Source: Gracilibacillus salitolerans
GTDB lineage: Bacteria > Bacillota > Bacilli > Bacillales > Amphibacillaceae
Direction: 5' to 3'
Length of the DNA: 64,000 nt
Assembly: GCF_009650095.1 (NCBI RefSeq)
Contig: NZ_CP045915.1
Span: forward strand, 2,542,001 to 2,606,000
Shown here: positions 46,550 to 55,078 of the stretch, piece by piece
Numbering within the stretch: the stretch's first letter is position 1
How the letters are laid out: the number at the start of each line of letters is the position of its first letter
Translations under genes and position numbers: made by a program
The notes under the pieces: generated by a model
Database searches by the model: none
Seen by the model: the letters and a program-made list of their open reading frames with translations, nothing else
Told to the model about the DNA's origin: nothing

Positions 46550-47701
46550 CTATTTCCCCCTCTCTTCTACCATAACTTTTTGTATGACATCTTGTACATA
46601 TTTCGCCCGTTTTTCAGAAAGTTGTGATCCTTTTATCTCTTTATAGAAAGATGAAAAAAGTTGTTCATGGGTCATTTTCTGTCTTTCCTTTATCGATTGG
46701 ATTTCTTTAAGTGATTGATGTACTAATTGGTGTTTTCGTTCTAAGCGTAAAATGTTTGGAAAAAGCTTGCGTAGTTTTGTGACAGGATCCAGGATTTGTC
46801 CATCATCCAACAATCGAATTTGGAGATAGTCAGCTGTCTCTTCCACAACACTTCCCTCTAATAATTCTTCAAAGTAACCCTCTACAATTCGTAAGTCTTT
46901 TGGTGCTTTTAAAGGAAGAGTACTTACTGTTTTCTCATTTCCGTCTAATTCCAGGATGGTAACAGTCTTTTTATGGTTTGCTTCTGAAAAGGAATATTTC
47001 ATGATAGATCCGCTATAACGGATGTAATCACTTTTAATTTTCTGAGGTTGATGAAGATGGCCTAAGGCAATGTAATCAAAAGACTTAAATATAGAAGCGT
47101 CGATATAAGGAGTACCACCAATCATCGTAAGTCTTTCTTCAGACTCTGATTCCATTCCACCCGCAATAAAGGCATGTCCAACTAAAATATGGTGAGCTTG
47201 CTCCGTCATTTCTTCTTCTATCTGCCTTACTATCCGCTCCATCGCATCTTGGTGTGTTTGGATTGTTTCCTCTTGGAAATAATGTCTCACTTGTTCTGGT
47301 TCTATATAGGGTACTAAATGAAAGTAGACATCGTTATGTCCATCGTTAAAATATATTGGTTGAAAGACATCCTCAATAGATGTTGCTAAATATAAATGCT
47401 TGGATCGAAACAAGCTTGCTCCAAATCCGAGTCGATCAGGGCTATCATGATTACCGGAAATAGCAACAATTGGAATTTCCATTTCAACTGATACTGTAGT
47501 GAAAAATGAATTTAATAATTCAACAGCTTCCCTTGGTGGAACCGCTCGATCATAAAGATCACCTGCAATGATGATAACATCTGGTTTTTCATCTTGGATA
47601 ATATTAATAAGATACTGTAGGACCACCTCTTGATCCTCTGTCATATGCAACCCATGAACAATTTTTCCTAAATGCCAATCTGCTGTATGTAAAATCTTCA
47701 T
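46550..47701 (-). CDS. sbcD: Exonuclease subunit SbcD
   Basis: 383 residues. The calcineurin-type nuclease motifs are all present: TADWHLGK (His10), AGDLYDRAVPP, GNHDSPDRLG, VGHAFIAGG and LGHLHQPQ. It supplies the nuclease of the SbcCD complex. The gene starts the operon; a LexA-like box at 47745 sits in its promoter spacer. Confidence 0.95.
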   Translation of the reverse strand: MKILHTADWHLGKIVHGLHMTEDQEVVLQYLINIIQDEKPDVIIIAGDLYDRAVPPREAVELLNSFFTTVSVEMEIPIVAISGNHDSPDRLGFGASLFRSKHLYLATSIEDVFQPIYFNDGHNDVYFHLVPYIEPEQVRHYFQEETIQTHQDAMERIVRQIEEEMTEQAHHILVGHAFIAGGMESESEERLTMIGGTPYIDASIFKSFDYIALGHLHQPQKIKSDYIRYSGSIMKYSFSEANHKKTVTILELDGNEKTVSTLPLKAPKDLRIVEGYFEELLEGSVVEETADYLQIRLLDDGQILDPVTKLRKLFPNILRLERKHQLVHQSLKEIQSIKERQKMTHEQLFSSFYKEIKGSQLSEKRAKYVQDVIQKVMVEERGK

Positions 47702-47744
47702 ATCATCTTCACCATCCCTTCCATATTTTCACTATTATTATACA

Positions 47745-47758
47745 CGAACAAGTGATCG
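47745..47758 (-). promoter_or_regulatory. LexA-box candidate for sbcDC
   Basis: CGAACAAGTGATCG, one mismatch to CGAAC-N4-GTTCG, lying in the spacer of TAGACT-N17-TATAAT on the minus strand, 44 bases before the sbcD start. Confidence 0.65.
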
Positions 47759-47772
47759 AAGTCTATTGATAT

Positions 47773-47786
47773 AGAACTAATGTTCG
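47773..47786 (+). promoter_or_regulatory. LexA-box candidate for the YolD-like gene
   Basis: AGAACTAATGTTCG, one mismatch to CGAAC-N4-GTTCG, in the spacer of TTGATA-N17-TATGAT (47766-47794) on the plus strand. Confidence 0.68.
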
Positions 47787-47812
47787 TGTATGATGTTGTT
47801 GAGGTGATTTGT

Positions 47813-48142
47813 TTGGTACATGATCGAGGTAAAATAAAATGGGCTTCTTTAATGCTGCCTGAACATGTTGAAATGCTTCAAGATTTCTTTTCCGAAGAAG
47901 CCCCTAAGGAAAAGCCAGTTTTAAATGAAGATTATATCAATGAAATGGAACTAACCTTACAACAGGCGATTCACGATAAGAAAAAGGTAGAACTAAGTTA
48001 TTATCAAAATGGTTCTATTAAGTCGGTTATTGGACATATTATTAAGATCCAACCAACAGAAAGAAAGATAACCGTTCAAGAAGCAACTATGAAACAGAAG
48101 GTTCCATTTGAAAATATTGTAGCTATAAGAACTATTGAATGA
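47813..48142 (+). CDS. YolD-like family protein
   Basis: 109 residues from TTG behind GAGGTGATTTG; the extended frame to 47780 has no ribosome site and runs through the LexA box. The start HDRGKIKWASLMLPEHVEML is the YolD signature. YolD-like proteins are usually next to Y-family DNA polymerases and SOS-controlled; here the partner polymerase is absent, but a LexA-like box overlaps the promoter and sbcDC is divergent. Ends at a terminator shared with yozE. Confidence 0.85.
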   Translation: MVHDRGKIKWASLMLPEHVEMLQDFFSEEAPKEKPVLNEDYINEMELTLQQAIHDKKKVELSYYQNGSIKSVIGHIIKIQPTERKITVQEATMKQKVPFENIVAIRTIE

Positions 48143-48149
48143 GTAGTAA

Positions 48150-48181
48150 AAGCCATGAGTGGTCTGGGACACTCATGGCTT
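48150..48181 (-). terminator. Terminator at the end of yozE
   Basis: AAGCCATGAGTG / CACTCATGGCTT stem followed on the minus strand by TTTACT; the yozE stop lies within the stem. Confidence 0.72.
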
Positions 48182-48394
48182 AACTTCATCTATGTACTCA
48201 TCCCATAGGTGATCATATGTTGCAATCGCTTCTGGAAAAGGAATGTGCCATTCAATATAACTACTAATTTCATAATAATCTTGAGAATGCTTTGGAAAGT
48301 CGTGATCATAAAACATCCAATCAGCTAACCTTCGAGCATCATCTAATTGTTTATTTCCACGATAACGCATCATAAATTGGTAAAAAGACTTCAT
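48173..48394 (-). CDS. yozE: UPF0346 family protein YozE
   Basis: 73 residues, the full family length. The conserved start SFYQFMMRYRG and the central DDARRLADWMFYDHDFPKHS are diagnostic. It is a small helical protein with a possible nucleic-acid-binding (SAM-like) fold; role unknown. Same strand as tatC, 24 bases away. Confidence 0.92.
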   Translation of the reverse strand: MKSFYQFMMRYRGNKQLDDARRLADWMFYDHDFPKHSQDYYEISSYIEWHIPFPEAIATYDHLWDEYIDEVKP

Positions 48395-48417
48395 ACGCTT
48401 TCCTCAATCCTTTGTGT

Positions 48418-49170
48418 TTAATTATTCATAAATTCACGATGTTTTTCTTGCTTTTTGCGATAAACAATTCGCGATAATATAATACTGATTTCATAAAGTA
48501 TAATTAAAGGAATGGCAACCACGATTTGCAATATAAAATCTGGTGGTGAAATCATGGTTCCGATAATAATAAGGATAAAATACCCGTACTTTCTCGTTTT
48601 GCTTAAAAATTGTGGTGTAACCATCCCTAAACTCGTTAAAAACATAGTTATAACCGGAACTTCAAAGAATACAGCAAACGGTAATGTCACTCTAAATATA
48701 AAGCGGAAATAGTTTTCAACTGTGAACATCGTATCAAACATTCCATCATTCAATGATAATACAAATGGAAGAATCAGCTTAATAAAAATGAAATAGCCAA
48801 AGGCAAGTCCAGATACGAATAAAATAAAAATAACTGGAATATAAACCAAGGAAATGCGTTGCTCTTTTTTCGTTAGACCTGGTTTAACAAATAACCATAA
48901 TTGCATACATAGAAATGGTAATGTTGCAGCAAAGGCAACGACAAAGGCAATCATGAAGATGATCCAGATGATTTCTTCTGGAGAAATCAGATTTAATGTG
49001 ATATCTATATCATTTAAAAAGAAATCTCTAATATCTTCCACAAAATACAGACCGCCAATAAAAGATAATATAAATACTAGTGCGGTCCATAACATACGAT
49101 TGCGTAATTCGGCGAAATGGTCTAAATACCCCATTTCCTTCTCATTTGGTAATGTTTTGTCTTGCTTCAT
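48418..49170 (-). CDS. tatC: Twin-arginine translocase subunit TatC
   Basis: 250 residues from the ATG behind GACGAAGGGACGTTTAAA. Six membrane helices; the conserved cytosolic N-terminus has YLDHFAELRNRMLW, the motif that binds the twin-arginine signal, and EIIWIIFMIAF follows. It acts with TatA to export folded proteins. Two tatA genes lie just upstream on the same strand. Confidence 0.95.
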   Translation of the reverse strand: MKQDKTLPNEKEMGYLDHFAELRNRMLWTALVFILSFIGGLYFVEDIRDFFLNDIDITLNLISPEEIIWIIFMIAFVVAFAATLPFLCMQLWLFVKPGLTKKEQRISLVYIPVIFILFVSGLAFGYFIFIKLILPFVLSLNDGMFDTMFTVENYFRFIFRVTLPFAVFFEVPVITMFLTSLGMVTPQFLSKTRKYGYFILIIIGTMISPPDFILQIVVAIPLIILYEISIILSRIVYRKKQEKHREFMNN

Positions 49171-49250
49171 TTTAAACGTCCCTTCGTCATAAGCCAGTGT
49201 TACATGCAAGAAAAAGATGTAAAAGAATGTCTTTTACATCTTTACTTTCT

Positions 49251-49424
49251 CTATTTGCCTGAGTTATCTTTCTCTTCATTCATAAGATCATTGGTAGCTT
49301 TCTTAAACTCACGTAAAGAATGGCCAACAGCTTTACCGATCTCTGGTAGTTTAGAAGGACCAAAAATAATCAATGCTATAAGTAATATTAAAATTAACCC
49401 TGGAAAGCCAATATTAGATAACAT
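49251..49424 (-). CDS. tatA: Twin-arginine translocase subunit TatA (copy 1)
   Basis: 57 residues from the ATG behind ACGAGGTGAACGTC (a start three codons upstream is less likely). Membrane helix [18 protein letters not shown], hinge [14 protein letters not shown], then an amphipathic helix and an acidic tail. It forms the pore of the Tat system. Confidence 0.93.
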   Translation of the reverse strand: MLSNIGFPGLILILLIALIIFGPSKLPEIGKAVGHSLREFKKATNDLMNEEKDNSGK

Positions 49425-49454
49425 GACGTTCACCTCGTTTATTGATCAAAAAAA

Positions 49455-49634
49455 TTACGAATTATTATCTTTTTGCTCTTTTTCTTCATCTGTCAATTCA
49501 CGTGCAGATTTTTTAAATTCACGCAATGTTTCCCCTGTTGCCTTACCGATTTCTGGCAATTTTTTCGGCCCAAAAACCACTAATGCAATAACTAATATTA
49601 AAATCAGCCCAGGAATACCAATAGAAGATAACAT
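49455..49634 (-). CDS. tatA: Twin-arginine translocase subunit TatA (copy 2)
   Basis: 59 residues from the ATG behind [38 protein letters not shown], then [24 protein letters not shown] and an acidic tail. It is a close paralogue of the neighbouring tatA (about 60% identical by eye), arranged in tandem before tatC, so the operon makes two TatA-type subunits. Confidence 0.92.
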   Translation of the reverse strand: MLSSIGIPGLILILVIALVVFGPKKLPEIGKATGETLREFKKSARELTDEEKEQKDNNS

Positions 49635-49728
49635 TTTTTTATGCGCCCCTTTATGTATATCAAATTATTCTCATCTTTTATCTTACCATGATTTCACGTG
49701 CTTGTCTTGGTTAACGGTAAAAATAGGA

Positions 49729-50220
49729 TTACTTTTTCCGATCGTATTGTATAAAATAATAATCGTAGCGATTTTTCTCGTCCTTTTTGCCTTTTTCTTT
49801 CTTTGTTATAGGCCACTTATGTCCATCAAAGACAGGGAAAAAAGTGTCGCCTTCAAACTCTTCATCAATATAGGTCATATAAATTCGGTCTGCAAAATCA
49901 AGCACTTGCTTGAAAATTTCTTCGCCACCGATCACAAACCATTCTTTTTCAGGATTGGCTTTGTCCATTTCTTTAATTGCATCAACAGAATGAATCACTT
50001 TGCATTGTTCGTGTTCAAACTCTTTATTAGTCGTTAAAACAATATTATCACGATTCGGCAGAGGTCCATTCATGGACTCAAAGGTTTTTCGTCCCATAAT
50101 GATAGCATGAGACGTGGTTAATTCTTTGAAAAATTTAAGATCGTTAGGTAAATGCCATGGTAACGTATTATCTTTTCCAATCACTCGGTTTTTTCCCATT
50201 GCAAATAATAATGATATCAT
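49729..50220 (-). CDS. dfrA: Dihydrofolate reductase
   Basis: 163 residues. MISLLFAMGKNRVIGKDNTLPWHLPNDL gives the folate-site Trp and Asp-type residues, followed by MGRKTFESM, LPNRDNIVLT and WFVIGGEEIFKQ. It reduces dihydrofolate for thymidylate and purine synthesis. It follows thyA on the same strand, giving a natural pair. A copy of the hairpin repeat lies between them; its ribosome site AAAGGAGGAGC abuts that element. Confidence 0.96.
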   Translation of the reverse strand: MISLLFAMGKNRVIGKDNTLPWHLPNDLKFFKELTTSHAIIMGRKTFESMNGPLPNRDNIVLTTNKEFEHEQCKVIHSVDAIKEMDKANPEKEWFVIGGEEIFKQVLDFADRIYMTYIDEEFEGDTFFPVFDGHKWPITKKEKGKKDEKNRYDYYFIQYDRKK

Positions 50221-50231
50221 TTTGCTCCTCC

Positions 50232-50272
50232 TTTTATCACGACGCTAACCGTCCGTAAGATCCCCACTGATT
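50232..50272 (-). repeat. Hairpin repeat copy B, between thyA and dfrA
   Basis: Minus strand: CAGTGGGGATCTTACGGACGGTTAGCGTCGTGATAAAAGGAGGAGC; the conserved TTAGCG..GTGATAAA block leads straight into the dfrA ribosome site. Shorter and less paired than copies A and C. Confidence 0.6.
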
Positions 50273-51224
50273 ATACTGCGACTGGTGCTTTTATTGCGGG
50301 ATGTGGTTGATAATTGTCCAACTTAATGTCTTCCAGTTCGATATCAAAAATGGATACACCTTCTTTGATAGAAACCGTTGGTAACGGTCTTTGCTCACGT
50401 TCTAATTGGGTTTCCACCTGTTCAAGATGGTTGGCATAAATATGTGCATCACCGAATGTATGAATAAATTCCCCTGGCTCTAAACCACATTCATTAGCAA
50501 CCAATAGTGTTAGCAATGCATAACTAGCAATATTAAAAGGTACACCTAAAAAGATGTCACCGCTTCGCTGATATAACTGACAGCTTAATTTACCATCTGC
50601 TACATAAAATTGAAAAAGGGTATGACATGGCGGTAGTGCCATACTTGGAACATCTTCTGGATTCCATGCAGAAACAATATGTCTTCTCGAATATGGATTA
50701 TGTTTAATCGCCTCGATTACATCTTTTAATTGATCAATTGTTTCTCCTCGTGAAGTTTTCCAAGCACGCCATTGTTTTCCATATACCGAGCCTAAATCAC
50801 CAAATTTGCTTGCAAAAGCGTCGTCTTCTAAAATGTTAGCTTTAAATATTTCCATTTGCTGATTATATGCTTTTTTAAACTCGGGATCCTGTAGTGAACG
50901 ATGACCGAAATCTGTCATATCAGGTCCATTGTACTCGTCGCTTTCCACCCAGTTCTTAAAAGCCCATTCATTCCAAATATTGTTATTATGCTTTAAAAGG
51001 TAACGAATATTCGTATCACCTTTGATAAACCACAATAATTCACTAACAATTAAACGAAAAGGTACTTTTTTAGTTGTTAGTAAAGGGAATCCTTCCTGTA
51101 AATCAAAGCGCATTTGATGACCAAATATCGATAAAGTACCTGTGTTTGTGCGATCATCTTTTTTTGTTCCTTCTGCGAGTACTTTTTTGCATAAATCTAA
51201 GTAGTTTTGTTCACTAATTGACAT
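50271..51224 (-). CDS. thyA: Thymidylate synthase
   Basis: 317 residues from the ATG behind GAGGAAGGATTAAAA; the longer frame to 51287 has no ribosome site and runs through the hairpin repeat. The catalytic Cys is in [13 protein letters not shown], and the folate site in [23 protein letters not shown]. At 317 residues it is the long, insertion-bearing type rather than the 264-residue one. It makes dTMP and feeds dihydrofolate to the adjacent dfrA. Confidence 0.96.
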   Translation of the reverse strand: MSISEQNYLDLCKKVLAEGTKKDDRTNTGTLSIFGHQMRFDLQEGFPLLTTKKVPFRLIVSELLWFIKGDTNIRYLLKHNNNIWNEWAFKNWVESDEYNGPDMTDFGHRSLQDPEFKKAYNQQMEIFKANILEDDAFASKFGDLGSVYGKQWRAWKTSRGETIDQLKDVIEAIKHNPYSRRHIVSAWNPEDVPSMALPPCHTLFQFYVADGKLSCQLYQRSGDIFLGVPFNIASYALLTLLVANECGLEPGEFIHTFGDAHIYANHLEQVETQLEREQRPLPTVSIKEGVSIFDIELEDIKLDNYQPHPAIKAPVAV

Positions 51225-51249
51225 TTTTAATCTTCCTTCCTCACCAGCA

Positions 51250-51305
51250 TTTATCACGGCGCTAACCATCAGTGGGGGTTTTGACATCCACTGATGGAAG
51301 TCACG
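51250..51305 (-). repeat. Hairpin repeat copy C, upstream of thyA
   Basis: Minus strand: arms CCATCAGTGGATG and CCCCCACTGATGG pair, then TTAGCGCCGTGATAAA, 26 bases before the thyA start. The best-paired of the three copies. Confidence 0.68.
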
Positions 51306-51403
51306 CTATATTACAAATTCGTAACAAAGTTAACTTAAAATCATATTTCCCCTATTTTAACATAAATTTTTCTGTAAGTAATAATTTCGGAAGGGGTGGT
51401 TTT

Positions 51404-52480
51404 ATGATGTTACAAGATCAAATATCACGAGTAGTAAAACACTCCGTCGCTTATAGCTTTGCATTTAGCCAACCTTTTTCTTTTTATGTCGATGCCTATC
51501 CAATGATGCAAAACGAGATACTAGAGCAATCGAACATGCTGCAATACGGTATGCAGCATGAATCGGTTCGGGTGCTGCAACATAAATTACAAAGATTATC
51601 GTACTATGATTCGTCTATTGATGGAGAGTTTGGTGTTTTGACAGAATATGCATTAAAGAAATTCCAAGAAGAGCATTTATTAGATCAAAATGGAAAAGCA
51701 GATGAAAATACGGTAAAAGCCATTATAAATAAGGAAGAAGATTATTATGAAAATATATTACTAGAACATGAACTAGCATTTTCAATTGGTGATCGTGGTG
51801 ACGATGTCAAAGAAGTGCAAGAAGCTTTATTCTACTTTGGTTACTATCGTGATAATATCGATGGAATATATGGCGAAAAATCCAACGAGGCAGTGAAAGC
51901 TTATAAACAGGATAAAGGTATGGAAATTCACCATATTGAAGCCGAAATTCACGAGGAGACCATTGAAACACCACAAGTAGCATATGTAGAAGTAGTAGAT
52001 CAAACTGAACAGGAGTCCATAAATAAGCAATCAGATAACACAACCAACAAAGAGCCAGAAGCTAATAAAGAATCTTCAGTAAAAGAAGAAAATACATCAT
52101 CTTTTGAAACATCGGTGAATGCAAGTCAAATCATTTCCAGTGCTAAAAATCATATAGGCACACCATATCTATGGGGTGGCACATCCACTTCAGGATTTGA
52201 TTGTAGTGGTTATTTACAGCATGTATTTAATCAATTAGGTGCAAATCTCCCACGAACTGTAAGCGAAATATGGAATGCGACCAAGCATGTTGATCAACCA
52301 TCTATAGGGGATTTAGTGTTTTTTGAAACCTATAAACCAGGTCCATCTCATGCTGGTATTTATTTGGGCGATGGTAAGTTTATTCACGCTGGTGAATCAA
52401 ATGGTGTAGAAATTAGTGAATTAAATATAAGTTATTGGTCTGAAAGATACTTAGGTTCCAAACGAGTCATACTAGATTAA
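51404..52480 (+). CDS. NlpC/P60 peptidoglycan hydrolase with two peptidoglycan-binding domains
   Basis: 358 residues from the ATG behind GAAGGGGTGG. Two PG-binding repeats (about residues 50-105 and 125-180), an acidic Thr/Asn/Glu-rich linker, then an NlpC/P60 domain (about 240-358) with the catalytic Cys in FDCSGYLQ and His in PSHAGIYLG. It should cut the peptide stem. The N-terminus lacks a normal basic signal peptide (residues 10-36 are only moderately hydrophobic), which is odd for a wall enzyme. Its 3' end overlaps the next gene (convergent) by nine bases. Confidence 0.88.
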   Translation: MMLQDQISRVVKHSVAYSFAFSQPFSFYVDAYPMMQNEILEQSNMLQYGMQHESVRVLQHKLQRLSYYDSSIDGEFGVLTEYALKKFQEEHLLDQNGKADENTVKAIINKEEDYYENILLEHELAFSIGDRGDDVKEVQEALFYFGYYRDNIDGIYGEKSNEAVKAYKQDKGMEIHHIEAEIHEETIETPQVAYVEVVDQTEQESINKQSDNTTNKEPEANKESSVKEENTSSFETSVNASQIISSAKNHIGTPYLWGGTSTSGFDCSGYLQHVFNQLGANLPRTVSEIWNATKHVDQPSIGDLVFFETYKPGPSHAGIYLGDGKFIHAGESNGVEISELNISYWSERYLGSKRVILD

Positions 52481-53323
52481 GTCAAAAAAATCGATCTGTT
52501 TAGGATGTAATCCTTGATAAGTTAGGTCAAGCAATTCTAATAATTGTTTAGCATTATCAGCTGCATCCCCCCCTGAATTATTATTAAATAATATGGTTAT
52601 TTCTTTTGCTTGTTGATCTAACATATGAATACGCTTCACCCATTCCTGTAATTCTGTTTGATTATAACGATATAAAAATCGAACCTCTCTCCAATTTTCC
52701 TGACCGTGATTATTCCATCCATGAATATTTCTTCCATGGAATCGGATTAATACACGGTCATTTGTTGTTTCTAAAACGGTTGGAACAGAGCCTTCTCCTG
52801 CTTGTGGTTCATCACAAATTACGTGTGTTATCCCAAGGTCTTTTAGAAAAGTCAATGTTTCTTGCTGATGATCTTCAAACCAAGACCGATTTCTGAATTC
52901 AATGGCTATTGGTATATCACCCATCCATTGTCTAATTTTTTTGATTTTCTGTATATTCCGTTGTTTTATATCAAACCACGGTGGAAACTGAAATAATACA
53001 GTATTTAATTTGTTGGCATGAATCACTGGTTGAATGGAATGGATAAAGGCGTCGACTAATTCCTTTGCCTCACGATTGGTTAAGTGTTTACGGTTATGAC
53101 CTGTTAAGCTTTGATACGCTTTAATAACAAAAGAAAACGTATCTGGTGTTTCGCTCACCCACTTTTGGTAATTTTCTGTAGATTGGATAGCATAAAAAGA
53201 ACTGTCAACTTCAACAACCGGAAAGTGTGAACTGTAGGCAGATAATTTGTATTTTCTATCCTTTGTATTTTCATATAGTGTGGGATGGTCTCCCCACCCT
53301 GTTAACCCAATTAGTATTGTCAA
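52472..53323 (-). CDS. DUF72 family protein (YecE/YunF-like)
   Basis: 283 residues from TTG behind GAGGTGTTACGA; the frame's GTG three codons earlier is the ribosome site. A TIM-barrel fold: IGLTGWGDHPTLY, AYSSHFPVVEVDSSFYAIQ, QFPPWFDI, EFRNRSWF, FHGRNIHGWNNHG. Widely conserved, with no proven function. Confidence 0.88.
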   Translation of the reverse strand: MTILIGLTGWGDHPTLYENTKDRKYKLSAYSSHFPVVEVDSSFYAIQSTENYQKWVSETPDTFSFVIKAYQSLTGHNRKHLTNREAKELVDAFIHSIQPVIHANKLNTVLFQFPPWFDIKQRNIQKIKKIRQWMGDIPIAIEFRNRSWFEDHQQETLTFLKDLGITHVICDEPQAGEGSVPTVLETTNDRVLIRFHGRNIHGWNNHGQENWREVRFLYRYNQTELQEWVKRIHMLDQQAKEITILFNNNSGGDAADNAKQLLELLDLTYQGLHPKQIDFFDLI

Positions 53324-53428
53324 TCGTAACACCTCAAAATAAAAATGCTATTATTACGATACCATGTCTTTTTGATAATGAAAAGGTTTTAATCCTTGTA
53401 AACAAAGGATTTATATCATTTGAATATC

Positions 53429-53457
53429 TTGACGTTTTTGGTAAAATAAGCTATAGT
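53429..53457 (+). promoter_or_regulatory. Promoter of the cold-shock gene with a long leader
   Basis: TTGACG, 17-base spacer, TATAGT. The start of transcription would be near 53464, leaving about 165 bases of 5' leader before the csp ATG, typical of cold-shock mRNAs. Confidence 0.65.
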
Positions 53458-53627
53458 AGTAACAAGCAAAGAAGATGTTTTTGGGTTCATTATTATCAGG
53501 TAGCTTCTATAGAAGTAAATGGAATGGTGATCCTATACTTCTGTGGTTGCTACCTTTTTCATTATCCCCCATCATCTTGTTTGTATTAACACGTTTTTGC
53601 GTGAAAGGTTTTAGGAGGAAAGATAAC

Positions 53628-53828
53628 ATGGAAAACGGTGTAGTAAAATGGTTCAACGCAGAGAAAGGCTATGGATTTATTCAATTGGAAGAAGGAAATG
53701 ATGTATTTGTACATTACTCCGCTATTCAACAAGAAGGTTTCAAAACACTAGAAGAAGGTCAAGAAGTAAAATTTGAAATCGTTGAAGGCGAAAGAGGACC
53801 ACAAGCTGCTAATGTAGAAAAAAAATAA
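53628..53828 (+). CDS. cspD: Cold-shock protein (CspA family)
   Basis: 66 residues from ATG behind TTAGGAGGAAAGATAAC; the upstream extension of the frame is non-coding leader. RNP1 KGYGFIQ and RNP2 VFVHYSAI are both present. It binds single-stranded nucleic acid and acts as an RNA chaperone. A terminator follows. The close match to CspB/CspC/CspD leaves the paralogue letter uncertain. Confidence 0.95.
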   Translation: MENGVVKWFNAEKGYGFIQLEEGNDVFVHYSAIQQEGFKTLEEGQEVKFEIVEGERGPQAANVEKK

Positions 53829-53840
53829 ATGAAAATGAAC

Positions 53841-53871
53841 AAGGCGATGATACAGTCATCGCCTTTTATAA
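53841..53871 (+). terminator. Terminator of the cold-shock gene
   Basis: 10-bp stem AAGGCGATGA / TCATCGCCTT, then TTATAATAC. Confidence 0.85.
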
Positions 53872-53976
53872 TACCTTTACAACACTTTAAATTTACATAA
53901 ATACTGAAAATATGTTAATTTTATTTATTGACTGCAAAGATTATTATGAAGCGATGAAGAAAGGTAGGAACAAATA

Positions 53977-54663
53977 TTGTCAAACGAACTATTATGGATT
54001 ATATTTGCAATTATAAATTTTGCGTTATTATTATTTATGTACCGTGTGTTTGGGAAAGCCGGATTATTTGTGTGGATAGGTATGTCTACAGTAATTGCTA
54101 ATATTCAGGTGTTAAAAACAGTTGAAATGCTCGGTTTAGTAGCTACGCTGGGGAATATTACATATGGAACAGTATTCTTAGCTACGGATATATTAAACGA
54201 AAATCACGGTAAAAAAGAAGCGAAAAAAGCTGTGTGGATGGGATTCTCTTCCCTGCTTATTATGACCATTGTGATGCAATTTGTGTTACGATTCACACCG
54301 CATGCAGATGATTTTGCACAAGGGTCATTAGAAACTATCTTTGAGTTGATTCCAAATATTTCCATCGGAAGTATGTTGGCATATGTTGTCAGTCAATATA
54401 TTGATGTTTGGATCTATGGTAAGATAAAACAATTATTACCTTCCAATAAGTATTTATGGATCCGCAATAACGGTAGCACGATGATCAGTCAGTTTATTGA
54501 TACACTTATTTTCTGTTCGATTGCATTTTATGATGTACATCAATTTGACGTATGGCTCAATATTTTATTTACAACTTATATTATTAAATTCGTTGTATCA
54601 GCATTAGACACACCATTCTTATATATAGCCAAAAAAATAAAGCCTAAAATTGAACATAAATAA
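53977..54663 (+). CDS. ypdP: Queuosine precursor transporter (VUT family, YpdP-like)
   Basis: 228 residues from TTG after AAAGGTAGGAACAAATA. About six membrane helices. The VUT/YhhQ signature is FLATDILNENHGKKEA, and a later NNGSTMISQFIDTLIF is typical. The family imports queuosine precursors. No preQ1 riboswitch was found upstream. It is followed 22 bases later by an RNase H-like gene, as in B. subtilis. Confidence 0.9.
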   Translation: MSNELLWIIFAIINFALLLFMYRVFGKAGLFVWIGMSTVIANIQVLKTVEMLGLVATLGNITYGTVFLATDILNENHGKKEAKKAVWMGFSSLLIMTIVMQFVLRFTPHADDFAQGSLETIFELIPNISIGSMLAYVVSQYIDVWIYGKIKQLLPSNKYLWIRNNGSTMISQFIDTLIFCSIAFYDVHQFDVWLNILFTTYIIKFVVSALDTPFLYIAKKIKPKIEHK

Positions 54664-54685
54664 GGTAAATGTTAGGGGTATTATA

Positions 54686-55078
54686 ATGATTGAAGTCTAT
54701 ACAGATGCTGCCAGTCAAGGAAATCCAGGTCCAAGTGGCATTGGCATATATATAAAATCTGGACAACAGCAAATGGAAGAATATCTATTTATCGGGGACT
54801 ACTCCAACCACGAAGCAGAATTTATAGCAGTTATTAAAGCATTGGAGTTATGCAATGAGCGCTTTCCAGATGAGATTATTTCTTTTAGATCTGATGCAAA
54901 AGTTGTTGTAGATGCCATTGAAAAAAAATATGTAAAAAATAATATATTTCAGTCCTATTTAAATCAGATTAATCAATTATCAAGTTCTTTTCCCTATTTT
55001 TTTATAAAATGGATTCCTGAGAAACAGAATAAACATGCGGATGAATTAGCGCGAAAAGCTCTTCAATTGAATAACTAA
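54686..55078 (+). CDS. Ribonuclease HI-like protein (YpdQ/YpeP-like)
   Basis: 130 residues from ATG behind GTTAGGGGTATTATA. The RNase H fold motifs are YTDAASQGNPGPSG (first Asp, residue 6), NHEAEFIAV (Glu), FRSDAKVVVDAI (second Asp) and HADELARKA. It would cut RNA in RNA-DNA hybrids; the B. subtilis relatives have weak or no activity. Its stop codon directly abuts the converging DUF6123 gene. Confidence 0.88.
   Translation: MIEVYTDAASQGNPGPSGIGIYIKSGQQQMEEYLFIGDYSNHEAEFIAVIKALELCNERFPDEIISFRSDAKVVVDAIEKKYVKNNIFQSYLNQINQLSSSFPYFFIKWIPEKQNKHADELARKALQLNN

Noticed and set aside
49162..50037. A 291-residue plus-strand ORF
   Set aside because: It runs antisense through tatC, both tatA genes and dfrA; the composition is that of a shadow frame.
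53880..53976. preQ1 riboswitch before the queuosine precursor transporter
   Set aside because: The short preQ1 aptamer consensus (loop followed by an A-rich tail at the ribosome site) is not seen.
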